A stretch of 64,000 bases of DNA from Pseudomonas chlororaphis subsp. aurantiaca (GCF_013466605.1 NZ_CP059162.1:2666001-2730000); one strand, 5' to 3'. Shown: positions 25,728-34,589, counted from the stretch's first letter. Notes: a model not told the origin generated them from the sequence alone. Program-made: numbers and translations.

Positions 25728-26413
25728 TGCGGTTGGTTGATCTTTTTCGTGGGCTGGCGGCGTTGTGGCTGGTGGCGTGGCTAGTGCCGGCGCAAGCGGC
25801 CCATGGGGTGTACCAGGGCACCTTGGGCAAGCAGGCCATCGTGCTGACGCTGGGCAGCCAGAACGCGCTGTACCAGGGGACCTATGCCTACCAGCGCTAT
25901 CGCACGCCGATCCGCCTCAAGCCGACCTTCAGCTTCAGCAACAAGGTGCTGGCCATGGACGAGCTGGATGAGCAGGGCCTGCCGGTGGCGCGCTTGCAGT
26001 TCAACGACCTGATGGTCAGCCGCCAGAGCGAGCAGGTGCGCGGCAGCTGGACCAGCTATCGCACCGGCAAGACCTTGCCCATCGCCCTGAAGCTGGTGGC
26101 CCTGGTGGACTCGGACCGCTCGTGGCCGCAGCCGAACACCACGCTGTTGCAGAGCGCGTCCACCAAGCGTTGGTATTTCCAGGTGCCGATGCAGGGCAAT
26201 GACCAGCGGATAACGGCGATCGAGGTGGTGGACAAGGCCAGCGGCAAGCCGCTGCAGACCCTGACGCTCGCGGCGCCGGGTTGTCTGTATCAAGGGGTGG
26301 ATATGTTGCAGGTGCAGGCGGAGGGGGAGAGCCTGCGGATCAGTTTGAGTGACTGCAAGTTACCGGGGTTTCAGTGGAATGAGGGGAGTGGGCGGTTTGA
26401 GGCTTTGCCTTGA
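25727..26413 (+). CDS. exported protein of unknown function, second of a pair
   Basis: 228 aa. A signal peptide (residues 1-24, ending AQA) is followed by HGVYQGTLGKQAIVLTLGS, which matches the start of the mature protein encoded just upstream (YRGTLGDTPVELALI), so the two proteins share at least an N-terminal module. The rest is beta-rich, with a Cys pair at the end (GCLYQG and SDCKLPGF). Coupled to the previous gene by TGATG. Function unknown. Confidence 0.8.
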   Translation: MRLVDLFRGLAALWLVAWLVPAQAAHGVYQGTLGKQAIVLTLGSQNALYQGTYAYQRYRTPIRLKPTFSFSNKVLAMDELDEQGLPVARLQFNDLMVSRQSEQVRGSWTSYRTGKTLPIALKLVALVDSDRSWPQPNTTLLQSASTKRWYFQVPMQGNDQRITAIEVVDKASGKPLQTLTLAAPGCLYQGVDMLQVQAEGESLRISLSDCKLPGFQWNEGSGRFEALP

Positions 26414-26494
26414 GTCGGGTTCGGGTTTGTAGGTTGGCTTGGTGTTTAGTCAGGCAGGCTGTGCTTGCAGGTTTGGCGACTGCTGCGCAGTCGG

Positions 26495-26528
26495 GCGCAG
26501 CCTCGCGTTGCTCGGCAGCGGCTACAGG
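26495..26528. repeat. REP unit, family A
   Basis: GCGCAGCCTCGCGTTGCTCG followed by GCAGCGGCTACAGG, single unit between convergent genes. Confidence 0.65.
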
Positions 26529-26992
26529 TTGTGCGTTGTCTGATCTAGCTCGCGCTGCATGATCAGGGTGCGTTCCTCTCCGTGGTATTGCTCGCGCAGG
26601 GTGTGGAAGCCCAGGTTGGTGTAGAAGCCTTCGGCGGTGATCGAGGAGGGGACGGTCAGCTGGGTAATGCCGGCGCCCAGGGCCTGGCGTTCGAGCTCGG
26701 CCATCAGCTGGCGGCCGACGCCCTGGCCTTGTCTTTCCGGGGCGACGAAGACCGAGCGCACTACATGGCCGTCGAGGCTGGCGGTGCCGACGATTTCGCC
26801 GGCCGCCTGGGCCACCCAGACCTGGCGTTTGCTCAATAACTGGCGCACGGCGTGCGGGCTGAAGTTTTGCCGCACCTGGGCGATCACGGCGGCTGGGTAG
26901 TCCTGGGCGTTGCTGGTCTGCAGGGCGGCGATGATCAGGCGGCTGATGGCGTCGGCGTCCTGCTCATGGGCGGGGCGGATTTCACAGTCCAT
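26522..26992 (-). CDS. GNAT family N-acetyltransferase
   Basis: 156 aa. The acetyl-CoA site is clear: VRSVFVAPERQGQGVGRQLMAELE (the Q/RxxGxG/A element falls in RQGQGVG), followed by GFYTNLGFHTLREQ near the end. It opens EIRPAHEQDADAISRLI as many amino-acid or small-molecule GNATs do. Substrate unknown. Single gene; convergent with the pair of exported proteins. Confidence 0.87.
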   Translation of the reverse strand: MDCEIRPAHEQDADAISRLIIAALQTSNAQDYPAAVIAQVRQNFSPHAVRQLLSKRQVWVAQAAGEIVGTASLDGHVVRSVFVAPERQGQGVGRQLMAELERQALGAGITQLTVPSSITAEGFYTNLGFHTLREQYHGEERTLIMQRELDQTTHNL

Positions 26993-27056
26993 GTGGGGGC
27001 ATCCTTTGAGAGGTAGACCCGGACACTAACCTTGGCGGGCCTGGTTCGCCAAGGGC

Positions 27057-27476
27057 TCAGTGCATGCGGCGCGCTTCCAGCCATTGAAACAGCAGCATGC
27101 CCGCCAGCAGGGCCAGGACAAATACCCAAGCCTGCCAATGGAGCGTGAACAGCAGGGTCAGCCCCGGCCCCGGGCAGATGCCGGCGATGCCCCAGCCGAT
27201 GCCGAACAGCAGGCTGCCACCGATCAGGCGGCGGTCGATGTCGCGGCGGGTGGGCAATTGCATGCTCGCGCCGAGCAGGGCATTGGGCTGTTTGATGGCC
27301 CAGTGGAACGGCCACCAGGCAGCGCCGATGGCGCCGAGCATCACCAGGGCCAGGGACGGGTCCCACTGGCCCGCCAGGTCCAGAAAATTCAGGACCTTGG
27401 TCGGGTTGCTCATGCCCGACAGCAGCAGGCCGAGGCCAAACAACAGGCCGGCGATAAAGGCCGTGACCTTGCGCAT
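27057..27476 (-). CDS. YeeE/YedE family transporter, C-terminal half protein
   Basis: 139 aa, four likely membrane spans. Family signature GWGIAGICPGPGL near the middle. Together with the gene upstream it makes the two halves of a YeeE/YedE (thiosulfate or sulfur compound) channel. Start chosen at 27476 because GGGAAGG is eight bases upstream; an earlier ATG at 27497 overlaps the stop of the first-half gene. The cysteine in GICPGP corresponds to one that handles the sulfur compound in studied members. Confidence 0.85.
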   Translation of the reverse strand: MRKVTAFIAGLLFGLGLLLSGMSNPTKVLNFLDLAGQWDPSLALVMLGAIGAAWWPFHWAIKQPNALLGASMQLPTRRDIDRRLIGGSLLFGIGWGIAGICPGPGLTLLFTLHWQAWVFVLALLAGMLLFQWLEARRMH

Positions 27477-27493
27477 TTTCATAGCCTTCCCGT

Positions 27494-27928
27494 TCATAGC
27501 CCCATCCCGTGGCGCAGCAGCCAGACCGTGATAAAGCCGGTCAGCATAAAACTCAGGGTGGCGACCAATGAGCGCGGCGACCATCGGGAGATACCACAGA
27601 CGCCATGACCACTGGTGCAGCCCGCGCCGTAGCGCGTACCCAGGCCCACCAACAGCCCGGCGCCGATCAGGCCGGCGATGCCGCTTTGGAACTCGATTGT
27701 CGGCAACACCTGGAACAGCCCCCAGAACAACGGCGCCAGCAACAGGCCCGAGAGGAACAGCGCCTTTTCGCTCCAGCCTTCGCTGCCCGGTTGCAGCAGG
27801 CTGCCCAACAGGCCACTGATCCCGGCGATGCGCCCGTTGGCCATCACAAATATGCCGGCGGCCAGACCAATCAGCGCGCCACCGGCGAGGGCGCTCCAGG
27901 GGGTGAAGTGCAGCCAGTCGATGTTCAT
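27494..27928 (-). CDS. YeeE/YedE family transporter, N-terminal half protein
   Basis: 144 aa membrane protein with the signature RYGAGCTSGHGVCG, whose Cys residues are typical for this family of sulfur-compound transporters. It is the first of two adjacent genes; such split pairs are common in pseudomonads. The sulfide oxidation module at 31-34 kb makes sulfur handling a plausible shared theme, but no direct link is shown. Confidence 0.85.
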   Translation of the reverse strand: MNIDWLHFTPWSALAGGALIGLAAGIFVMANGRIAGISGLLGSLLQPGSEGWSEKALFLSGLLLAPLFWGLFQVLPTIEFQSGIAGLIGAGLLVGLGTRYGAGCTSGHGVCGISRWSPRSLVATLSFMLTGFITVWLLRHGMGL

Positions 27929-28128
27929 GGGGATATGGGGCTCATGAGAGGGAAGGGTGAGTGGAGTTTAGTCTTTGGGGGGGTGATATGGGCGAGGTGG
28001 CTAGAGGGGAGTGGTGTTGTCAGGTGGGGAGTTGCCTGTGAGAGCAGCGGTATGCGGTAGAGCATTAGCGTGTAAGTTGGGCGATGAGTGCTCTCATTAC
28101 CAAGGCGTCCCTCTACCAGAAGGGGAGC

Positions 28129-28785
28129 CTACCAACTGCCATAGGGAATGCCATATTTCTCTATGTAGCGTTTGGACCCTTCACTGATCTGGTAGGCGTA
28201 ACGGCCATTGGTTTTGCCTTGGCTCGGCCCTAAAGGCTCAACTTCAGCTTGGACGCGGGTGACTTTGATTGGGTGATGACATTCATCTCTTACCCAGACC
28301 TGGACAATGCCTCCCGGCGCCAGCCCTAGATTGACTGAGGCCATATAGCTGGCGGTTTGCTGTGGCGTTTCCGGGCACCGACGGGCCGTGGTCTTGCGCA
28401 TGATCTGTCGGGCCTCTTCCGGGATATCGATCCATACCCGGTAGGTTTGTGGTTCAACCACCGATTGCCAGCGCACGAAAATGCGTTTGGGCAGGTCGGC
28501 ACCGATCACTGATCTGCCATCACCACCAACCTCGCTCCAACCTCTGGCCCATTCCTTTTTATAACCAAGGTTTCCGCCTGATGCAGTCCCTCGGCCGGTG
28601 CGGTGAAACAGTTTTCCGTTGATATCCTCTACCGCGCTGTCTTCAACCCAGACTTCCATGTAGTAGGGTTCGGTAAAGCCAAGTTCCCACCAGGGGCTTT
28701 TGGGATCGTTTTTTGCGGAAAGCGGATCGCTGGCCAGGCAGCCAGTCAACAGCAGTGCGCCAAGCAAGGCGATGAATACTTTCAT
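28129..28785 (-). CDS. DUF2931-like lipoprotein, immunity candidate 2
   Basis: 218 aa lipoprotein, lipobox LLLTGC with mature Cys16. Closely related to the protein encoded just upstream at 28859-29515: the first 60 and last 120 residues are nearly the same, while residues about 62-95 differ strongly. Downstream of a lipase effector of the Tle type, a typical place for periplasmic immunity lipoproteins. I recall this family as DUF2931. No strong binding site. Confidence 0.78.
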   Translation of the reverse strand: MKVFIALLGALLLTGCLASDPLSAKNDPKSPWWELGFTEPYYMEVWVEDSAVEDINGKLFHRTGRGTASGGNLGYKKEWARGWSEVGGDGRSVIGADLPKRIFVRWQSVVEPQTYRVWIDIPEEARQIMRKTTARRCPETPQQTASYMASVNLGLAPGGIVQVWVRDECHHPIKVTRVQAEVEPLGPSQGKTNGRYAYQISEGSKRYIEKYGIPYGSW

Positions 28786-28858
28786 TGCCGGCGTCTTCGG
28801 TTGTAAGTCGGGGGATGTGTTCACGTAGTAAAGTGCGTCGATACCAAGAGAGTTCTGC

Positions 28859-29515
28859 TTACCAACTGCCATAGGGAATGCCGTATTTCTCTATATAGCG
28901 TTTGGATTTTTCGCTGACCTTATAGGCGTAACGCCCATTGTTTTTGCCTTGGTCCGGTCCTAGTGGCTCAACTTCGGCTTGGGTCCGCACTACTTTGATC
29001 GGATGACGGCATTCATCCCTTACCCACACTTGAACAATGCCGCCCGGCGCCAGCCCCAGATTGACCGAGGCCATATAGCTGGCGGTTTGTTTTGGCGTTT
29101 CTGGGCAACGACGGTCGGTCGCCCTGCGCATGATCTGTCGGGCCTCTTCCGGGATGTCGATCCATACCCGATAGGTTTGCGGCTCAACCACCGATTGCCA
29201 GCGCACGAAAATGCGTTTGGGCAGGTCGGCACCCACCACGGATTTGCCTCCGATACCGACTCCTGTCCATCCCCTTGCAGACTCCCGGTTGTCCTCAGGT
29301 TGTTCGCCTGCTGCAGTTCCGCCGCCGGTGCGGCGAAACAGTTTTCCGTTGATATCTTCTACCGCGCTGTCTTCAACCCAGACTTTCATGTAATTGGGCT
29401 CGGTGAAACCGAGATCCCACCAAGGATTTTTAGGGTCGTTTTTTCCGGATAGCGGATCGGTGGTCAGGCAGCCACTTAATAGCAGTGTGCCCAGCAGGGC
29501 GATGAATACTCGCAT
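28859..29515 (-). CDS. DUF2931-like lipoprotein, immunity candidate 1
   Basis: 218 aa lipoprotein, lipobox LLLSGC with mature Cys16. Its ATG shares a base with the stop of the effector gene (TAATG), so the two are coupled, as expected for a toxin-immunity pair. It would sit in the periplasm on a membrane and block a lipase delivered by neighbouring cells. A near copy follows at 28129-28785. Two Cys (RRCPET and DECRHP) are conserved in both copies. Confidence 0.8.
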   Translation of the reverse strand: MRVFIALLGTLLLSGCLTTDPLSGKNDPKNPWWDLGFTEPNYMKVWVEDSAVEDINGKLFRRTGGGTAAGEQPEDNRESARGWTGVGIGGKSVVGADLPKRIFVRWQSVVEPQTYRVWIDIPEEARQIMRRATDRRCPETPKQTASYMASVNLGLAPGGIVQVWVRDECRHPIKVVRTQAEVEPLGPDQGKNNGRYAYKVSEKSKRYIEKYGIPYGSW

Positions 29516-31092
29516 TACCAAAGCGTCCAGTCAGGTACGTGAGGGTGTTGTACTCGCACGGCATCTGCCGTGGGGGCGTTGATGTAGACGACTTTAAGGC
29601 TGCCGCCATCCTGTTTGCCAAGCGGGTGGTTCCAGTGGGCCGAGAGATGGATATAACGCAGCTTGAGCATGGTTTCCTCGGCTGGAGTCGTACTGTAGTC
29701 ACCAGCGACAAACCTGTCGCAAAGGGCTTGAAGCTCTTGCGGGATGGCGTAATACGGATCTTGTTCGTCGATGGTGTTGAAGCACACGCCATTCTCCCTG
29801 GCCAGTTCATATATAACGCGTAGATACACCCTCGATAGCCTGTTGCTCATAGGGCGCTTGAGTTGTAGGCCGGCATACACCCGTTTTTGTCGTAAACCGA
29901 GGCGGTCCTGTGGGTTTTGCGACAGAACCATAGGCTTCGGTGTGACGATCTCCAGCCATTGTGCGGGCCAGCCCTTGTCCAGCCAGCACGATTTTGCCTG
30001 TACCGCGTCTCGGTAAATCGAGGTGTGGGTCACATCAGTATTGAGCGGCACCTCCAGCGCCTGCATTGGACTGACGAGTACACACTCCTGCACCTCATCC
30101 AGATAACCACCACCGATATCCGAGTGTGCACCGGGCAGGGTGATCTCCATGTGGTCGGGTTTGACCCGGCTCAGGGCAAAGTTGGCGCGGTACTCGTCGC
30201 GGGCAACCAACTGGACGACTGAGCGAAAGTAGCGACGGTCGAGGTGCAGTTTGATTCCTGGGGTAATGGCGCTGCGCACGTTACCCAGATTACTCACGCC
30301 GGCAACCGACGGTACCGTATCGAACAGGCCGATAAAGCCCATGTCTAGGTCGTTGCCGTACTGTCGGTTGAAGCGGGGACTGAAGGCCTTGGAGTGGTCG
30401 TGCAGAATCAGCTCGAGTGGCCCGAGCCAGCGCACGACTTCATTGGCAAAGTGCCGGGCTGCTGCGACGCCTCGGCTAAAGCCGAAAGCATCGAAGGTCA
30501 GAGAGGTAATTTCGCTGTCAGGGTTCTGCTCGAAGAAAATGCCAAGACGTTGCTTGATCTCGATAAATGCCTTCTGCACACATCCTGATATTCCCGTACC
30601 GCCACGCCCCGTTCCCGAGGTGATCACGCTATCTTTTTCGCCAGCTTGCGTGCCGATACCTTCGATATAGATGGAGCGAAAGGCCTGTCTTTGTAGGCCC
30701 TTACCTTCAGATTCCTGTTCGGAAAAGTACAAATCACTCAACCGCTTAACATTGCTCACATCATTCCCATAACTGCTCTCTGGATCCCTCATATACGGCT
30801 TGCAACTGCCATCGATATCCCTGGCTTCGATAGGATTCTGCGCCCCGCAAATCTGGCCCATGGCCGAGTTGCTGGCGTTGTTGCCAGTGCCGTCGAAAAA
30901 CACACCGATGCGCAGCGCCACCTGAACCTTTTCAGGTGGTGGCGCAGGCTCCTTGGCGTATTTCTCGTACTGGGCCCAGAGCTGTTCGCCGTAGCTGGGC
31001 TGTTCGGTCTCGGCGGCGCGTTCAGCGGAGCGCTGGTTGGGGGTGGCGGGCCGTAGAAGGTTGGGCATTGGCCCGTGTCCGTTGCTGGCCAT
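29515..31092 (-). CDS. Tle-type (DUF2235) lipase, probable type VI secretion effector
   Basis: 525 aa, soluble, no signal peptide. The alpha/beta hydrolase core is of the DUF2235/Tle1 kind: an early FFDGTGNN motif (65-72), nucleophile elbow GFSRG with Ser206, acid Asp258 in GLFDTV and His323 in GAHSDIGGGY. Such enzymes hydrolyse phospholipids of competing bacteria. Two lipoprotein genes follow and the first is coupled by TAATG. No VgrG, Hcp or PAAR gene is next to it; the nearest PAAR gene is 12 kb away. The secretion route is inference. Confidence 0.87.
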   Translation of the reverse strand: MASNGHGPMPNLLRPATPNQRSAERAAETEQPSYGEQLWAQYEKYAKEPAPPPEKVQVALRIGVFFDGTGNNASNSAMGQICGAQNPIEARDIDGSCKPYMRDPESSYGNDVSNVKRLSDLYFSEQESEGKGLQRQAFRSIYIEGIGTQAGEKDSVITSGTGRGGTGISGCVQKAFIEIKQRLGIFFEQNPDSEITSLTFDAFGFSRGVAAARHFANEVVRWLGPLELILHDHSKAFSPRFNRQYGNDLDMGFIGLFDTVPSVAGVSNLGNVRSAITPGIKLHLDRRYFRSVVQLVARDEYRANFALSRVKPDHMEITLPGAHSDIGGGYLDEVQECVLVSPMQALEVPLNTDVTHTSIYRDAVQAKSCWLDKGWPAQWLEIVTPKPMVLSQNPQDRLGLRQKRVYAGLQLKRPMSNRLSRVYLRVIYELARENGVCFNTIDEQDPYYAIPQELQALCDRFVAGDYSTTPAEETMLKLRYIHLSAHWNHPLGKQDGGSLKVVYINAPTADAVRVQHPHVPDWTLW

Positions 31093-31320
31093 GGGTGGTC
31101 CTGGTTCAGGCGAAAGGGGCGCTGGAAACCGTACCGGGAATGGCGGGGCAAGGATCTAGGAGGATTCTGCAAGAGGCCGGGTTGTGGCTGATTTGGTTGT
31201 AGGGGGATGGGCGATGGGGTGGTTGGTCGTTGGTTTTTTGTCGTCTGGTGGGGTGCTATCGCTGGCGAGCCAGGCTCCTACAGAAGCAGGAGGAGGGTGC
31301 CAGCGATCTGTGGTCGTTGA

Positions 31321-32145
31321 TTAACGCCAGGCTCCTAGCGCCCCCAGGCTGAGCATCACCGCCGCCAACATCCCCACCAACGCAAACAACTGCTGCAACC
31401 GCGGCCCCGCCAGGTAACGGGCGACCTGCCGGCCGGCGATCAGCCCCAGCACCGCGCCGCCGGCGAAGGGCGCACCCACGGCCCAGTGCATCACGCCGCT
31501 GAGGCTGGCGGTGATCACGCTGCCGGTGGACACCAGGGCGATCACCGCCAGGGAGGTGGCGACGATGCTTTTGCTGTCCAGGTTGGTGTAGCGGGTCAGC
31601 GCCGGGATGATCACGAAGCCGCCGCCGACGCCGAGCAGGCCGGAGAGCAGCCCGGAGAGCATGCCGGTGAAGGTCAGGGCGCGAGCGCAGGGCAGGGTCC
31701 AGCGCAGCCGGCCCTGCAAGGGGTTGAGCACGCAAGGCTGGAAGGCCGCTCGGGGTGCGGGTTGGCCGTGGCGCAGTTCGCGGGTGGCCTTGAGCAGGAT
31801 GCGTCCACAGGCGTACAGCAGCACCGCGGAAAACAGCAGGGCCAGGGGCAGGTTCGGCAGGCGGTGGGCCAGCCACAGGCCGACCGGCGCCATGAGGATG
31901 CCGATGGCGGCGACGAAACCGGCGGCGCGGTAACGCACGATGCCTTCGCGCAGCCCCAGCACCGCGCCCACGGCCGCGGCCAGGCCCACCGCGAGCAGGC
32001 CGATGGGCGCCGCCTCGACCATGCTCAGGCCGAGGCCGAACACCAGCAGCGGCACCGCGAGAATCCCGCCGCCGGCCCCGGTCAACGCCAGGATCGCCCC
32101 GATCAGTGCGCCGAGCCCGGCGCCCAACAAGCTGTACTCACTCAT
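31321..32145 (-). CDS. TauE/SafE family sulfite/sulfur anion exporter
   Basis: 274 aa with about eight membrane spans. The two repeats of the family start with GALIGAILALTGAGGGILAVP and GLLSGLLGVGGGFVIIPAL, the paired glycine-rich motifs of TauE/SafE. Probably exports sulfite or thiosulfate formed by the sulfide oxidation enzymes. Its ATG overlaps the stop of the quinone oxidoreductase gene (ATGA). Third gene of the sulfide operon. Confidence 0.87.
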   Translation of the reverse strand: MSEYSLLGAGLGALIGAILALTGAGGGILAVPLLVFGLGLSMVEAAPIGLLAVGLAAAVGAVLGLREGIVRYRAAGFVAAIGILMAPVGLWLAHRLPNLPLALLFSAVLLYACGRILLKATRELRHGQPAPRAAFQPCVLNPLQGRLRWTLPCARALTFTGMLSGLLSGLLGVGGGFVIIPALTRYTNLDSKSIVATSLAVIALVSTGSVITASLSGVMHWAVGAPFAGGAVLGLIAGRQVARYLAGPRLQQLFALVGMLAAVMLSLGALGAWR

Positions 32146-33419
32146 GATTCTGGCAGGTCCGTCACCAGGCTGGGCCGCGCCAGCCACTCATGGCCCTTGA
32201 GCATGCCGCGCCAGTACAGCGGCGGCAGGATGCGCTCCTTCAGCCACCAGGCGCGCCGGGTCGGCTGGCGCCCGTCGAGCAGCCAGGCCGGAAAGCTCGG
32301 CGCGACCTTGCCGCCATAGGTGAATTCGGCGAGGACGATCTTGCCGCGCTCCACGGTCAGCGGGCAGGAGCCGTAGCCGTCGTACTGCGCCCGGGTCGGC
32401 AGGCGCTTGAGGTTCACCAGCACGTTGGTGGCCACCACCGGCGCCTGCTTGCGCGCGGCGGCGGCGGTTTTCGCGTTGCTGGTATTGGTCCCGTCGCCCA
32501 GGCCATGGATGTTGCTGTAGCGCGTGTGCCGCAGGCTGTGCGGGTCGACGTCGATCCAGCCGGCGGCGTCGGCCAGCGGGCTGTTGCGGATAAAGTCCGG
32601 GGCGGTTTGCGGCGGCACCACGTGCAGCATGTCGAAGGGCAGCTCGACGCGTTCCAGCTGGCCTTCGGCGTTGTTGCGCACGAAGGTCGCCCGTTTGCCA
32701 GGGCCGTCCACCGCCACCAGGTTGTGGCCGAAATCCAGGGCGATGTTGTACTTCTTCACGTACTCCATCAGTGCCGGTACGTAGTCCGGCACACCGAACA
32801 GCACGCCGCCGGCATTCAAAAAACGGGTGTTGATCTGCCCCAGCCGGCCGCTGCGCAGCCAGTGATCGCAGGACAGGTACATGGCCTTCTGTGGCGCGCC
32901 GGCGCATTTGATCGGCATCGGCGGCTGGCTGAACAGCGCCTGGCCCTGCTTGAGGTTCTGCGCCAGTTGCCAGGTGTAGGGCGCCAGGTCGTAGCGGTAG
33001 TTGGAGGTCACGCCGTTTTTGCCGAGGGTTTCGCTCAGGCCCTCGATGGCGTTCCAGTCGAGCTTGAGGCCCGGGCAGACCACCAACTGGTCATAACCCA
33101 GCACGCGACCGTCGTTGAGCAGCAGGGCATTGTGCTCCGGCTCGAAGCTGCTCACCGCCGCCTGGATCCAGGTCACCCCCTTGGGGATCAGCGAGGCCAT
33201 GCTGCGCGCGGTGTCTTCGGCGCGGAACACCCCGGCGCCGACCAGGGTCCAGCCGGGTTGGTAATAGTGGGTGTCGGCCGGGTCGATGATGGCGACGTCC
33301 AGGTGCGGTTCGCGGCTGATCAGGCTGGACGCGGTGGCAATGCCGGCCGCGCCGCCGCCGACGATCAGCACCTGGTGGCTGCCGTTGACGGCTTGTTGGG
33401 TAGGGGAAATAGGGCGCAT
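32142..33419 (-). CDS. sqr: sulfide:quinone oxidoreductase
   Basis: 425 aa FAD enzyme that oxidises sulfide to a persulfide and passes electrons to the quinone pool at the membrane. FAD motif VLIVGGGAAGIATA at residues 17-30. The cysteines expected for the mitochondrial-type enzymes are present: Cys172 (PIKCAGAP) and Cys352 (YGSCPLTV), with VVCPGLKL at 113-120 also typical. Second gene of the operon, between the persulfide dioxygenase and the exporter. The downstream dioxygenase partner removes the glutathione persulfide formed. Confidence 0.92.
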   Translation of the reverse strand: MRPISPTQQAVNGSHQVLIVGGGAAGIATASSLISREPHLDVAIIDPADTHYYQPGWTLVGAGVFRAEDTARSMASLIPKGVTWIQAAVSSFEPEHNALLLNDGRVLGYDQLVVCPGLKLDWNAIEGLSETLGKNGVTSNYRYDLAPYTWQLAQNLKQGQALFSQPPMPIKCAGAPQKAMYLSCDHWLRSGRLGQINTRFLNAGGVLFGVPDYVPALMEYVKKYNIALDFGHNLVAVDGPGKRATFVRNNAEGQLERVELPFDMLHVVPPQTAPDFIRNSPLADAAGWIDVDPHSLRHTRYSNIHGLGDGTNTSNAKTAAAARKQAPVVATNVLVNLKRLPTRAQYDGYGSCPLTVERGKIVLAEFTYGGKVAPSFPAWLLDGRQPTRRAWWLKERILPPLYWRGMLKGHEWLARPSLVTDLPES

Positions 33420-33453
33420 GGCAGCGTCTCCTGGTGGAGTGGCGTTATAGGTT

Positions 33454-34338
33454 TTAAAGGACGTTCAGCGGGATCTTCAGGTAGCTCACGCCGTTGTCGT
33501 CGGGCTCGGGGAACTGGCCGCTGCGCATGTTGACCTGCACCGAGGGCAGGATCAGCACCGGCATTTCCAGGGTGGCGTCGCGGGCTTCGCGCATGCGCAC
33601 AAAGGCGTCCTCATCGATCCCTTCATGGATATGGATATTGTTGGCGCGCTGTTCGGCGACCGTGGTCATGTATTGCAGCTCGCGGCCGTTGGGCAGGTAG
33701 TCGTGGCACATGAACAGCCGGGTCTGCGGTGGCAGGGCGAGGATCTTGCCGATGGAGCGGTACAGGGTGCGCGCGTCGGCGCCGGGGAAGTCGCAGCGGG
33801 CGGTGCCGTAGTCGGGCATGAACAGGGTGTCGCCGACAAAGGCCACGGTCTCCTCACCGACCTGTACCAGATAGGTCATGCACGCCGGGGTATGGCCGGG
33901 GGTGTGCAGGGCGCGGGCCTGGAGGTTGCCGATGGTGAAGCGGCTGTCGTCTTCAAGCAGCACGTCGAACTGGCTGCCGTCGCGGGCAAAACCCTGGCCT
34001 TCGTTGAACAACTGGCCAAACACCTGCTGCACCACGGTGATCTGGTTGCCGATCGCCACCCGGGCGCCGAGCTGGGCCTTGAGGTAAGCCGCGGCGGACA
34101 GGTGATCGGCGTGCACGTGGGTTTCGAGGATCCAGTCGACCTGGGCATCGAGTTCGCGCACCCGGGCAATCAGCTTGTCGGCGGACTCGGTGCGGGTGCG
34201 GCCGGACTTGGGGTCGTAGTCCAGCACGCTGTCGATCAGCGCGCAGCGCCGGGTGTCGAGGTCCATCACCAGATAGCTGATGGTCCACGTCTGGTGGTCG
34301 AAAAAGGCTTCTACGCACAGCGATGCGCCGATGATCAT
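33454..34338 (-). CDS. MBL-fold persulfide dioxygenase (Blh/ETHE1-like)
   Basis: 294 aa metallo-beta-lactamase-fold protein. The metal motif THVHADH is at residues 73-79, followed by HTPGHTPACM and GDTLFMPDYGTARCDFPG, all typical of Fe-dependent glutathione persulfide dioxygenases of the Blh group. It would oxidise glutathione persulfide to sulfite. Start chosen at 34338 with GGAGAG upstream; a longer reading frame runs back to 34617 through a mobile-element-like sequence. First gene of the operon; its leader has an inserted element. Confidence 0.9.
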   Translation of the reverse strand: MIIGASLCVEAFFDHQTWTISYLVMDLDTRRCALIDSVLDYDPKSGRTRTESADKLIARVRELDAQVDWILETHVHADHLSAAAYLKAQLGARVAIGNQITVVQQVFGQLFNEGQGFARDGSQFDVLLEDDSRFTIGNLQARALHTPGHTPACMTYLVQVGEETVAFVGDTLFMPDYGTARCDFPGADARTLYRSIGKILALPPQTRLFMCHDYLPNGRELQYMTTVAEQRANNIHIHEGIDEDAFVRMREARDATLEMPVLILPSVQVNMRSGQFPEPDDNGVSYLKIPLNVL

Positions 34339-34390
34339 TGGGCTCTCCGAACAATAGGGTGACGCCGGCCGGGACTGGCAGTTGTCCCTA

Positions 34391-34566
34391 GGCTCTGTAC
34401 GAAAAGTGGCTGCGCGCTGGGCGCCTTCGGCGCTACGCAGGCCATGCTGCGTTAAAAACAGGCTCGGAATGCTCATGTAGGCCCCTACAGTCGGACGCGA
34501 CCCCGGCCGTTCCTCGCCTGTTTTTGCCTTGCCTGACCTTCGCTCGCCGACTTTTCGTACAGACCC
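34391..34566. mobile_element. MITE-like element in the leader of the sulfide operon
   Basis: About 176 bases bounded by GGCTCTGTACGAAAAGT (34391-34407) and its near-perfect inverse (34550-34566). Inside is a second inverted pair, AAAAACAGGC (34454-34463) and GCCTGTTTTT (34516-34525), and a hairpin TGTAGGCCCCTACA around 34482. No coding content. No clean target duplication is visible. Confidence 0.65.
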
Positions 34567-34572
34567 TTGGAC

Positions 34573-34589
34573 TGTCAATAAGCGTGCCA
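34573..34589 (-). promoter_or_regulatory. candidate sigma-54 promoter of the sulfide operon
   Basis: On the minus strand, TGGCACGCTTATTGACA: the -24 part TGGCACG is perfect and the spacing is right, but the -12 part reads TTGA instead of TTGC. It points to the persulfide dioxygenase gene and lies just beyond the MITE-like element. TTGACA inside it also equals a perfect sigma-70 -35 box, so the alternative is a housekeeping promoter. Confidence 0.5.

Noticed and set aside
33666..34354. Alternative frames overlapping the persulfide dioxygenase
   Set aside because: The dioxygenase frame carries the full metallo-beta-lactamase motifs; the others do not resemble any family.
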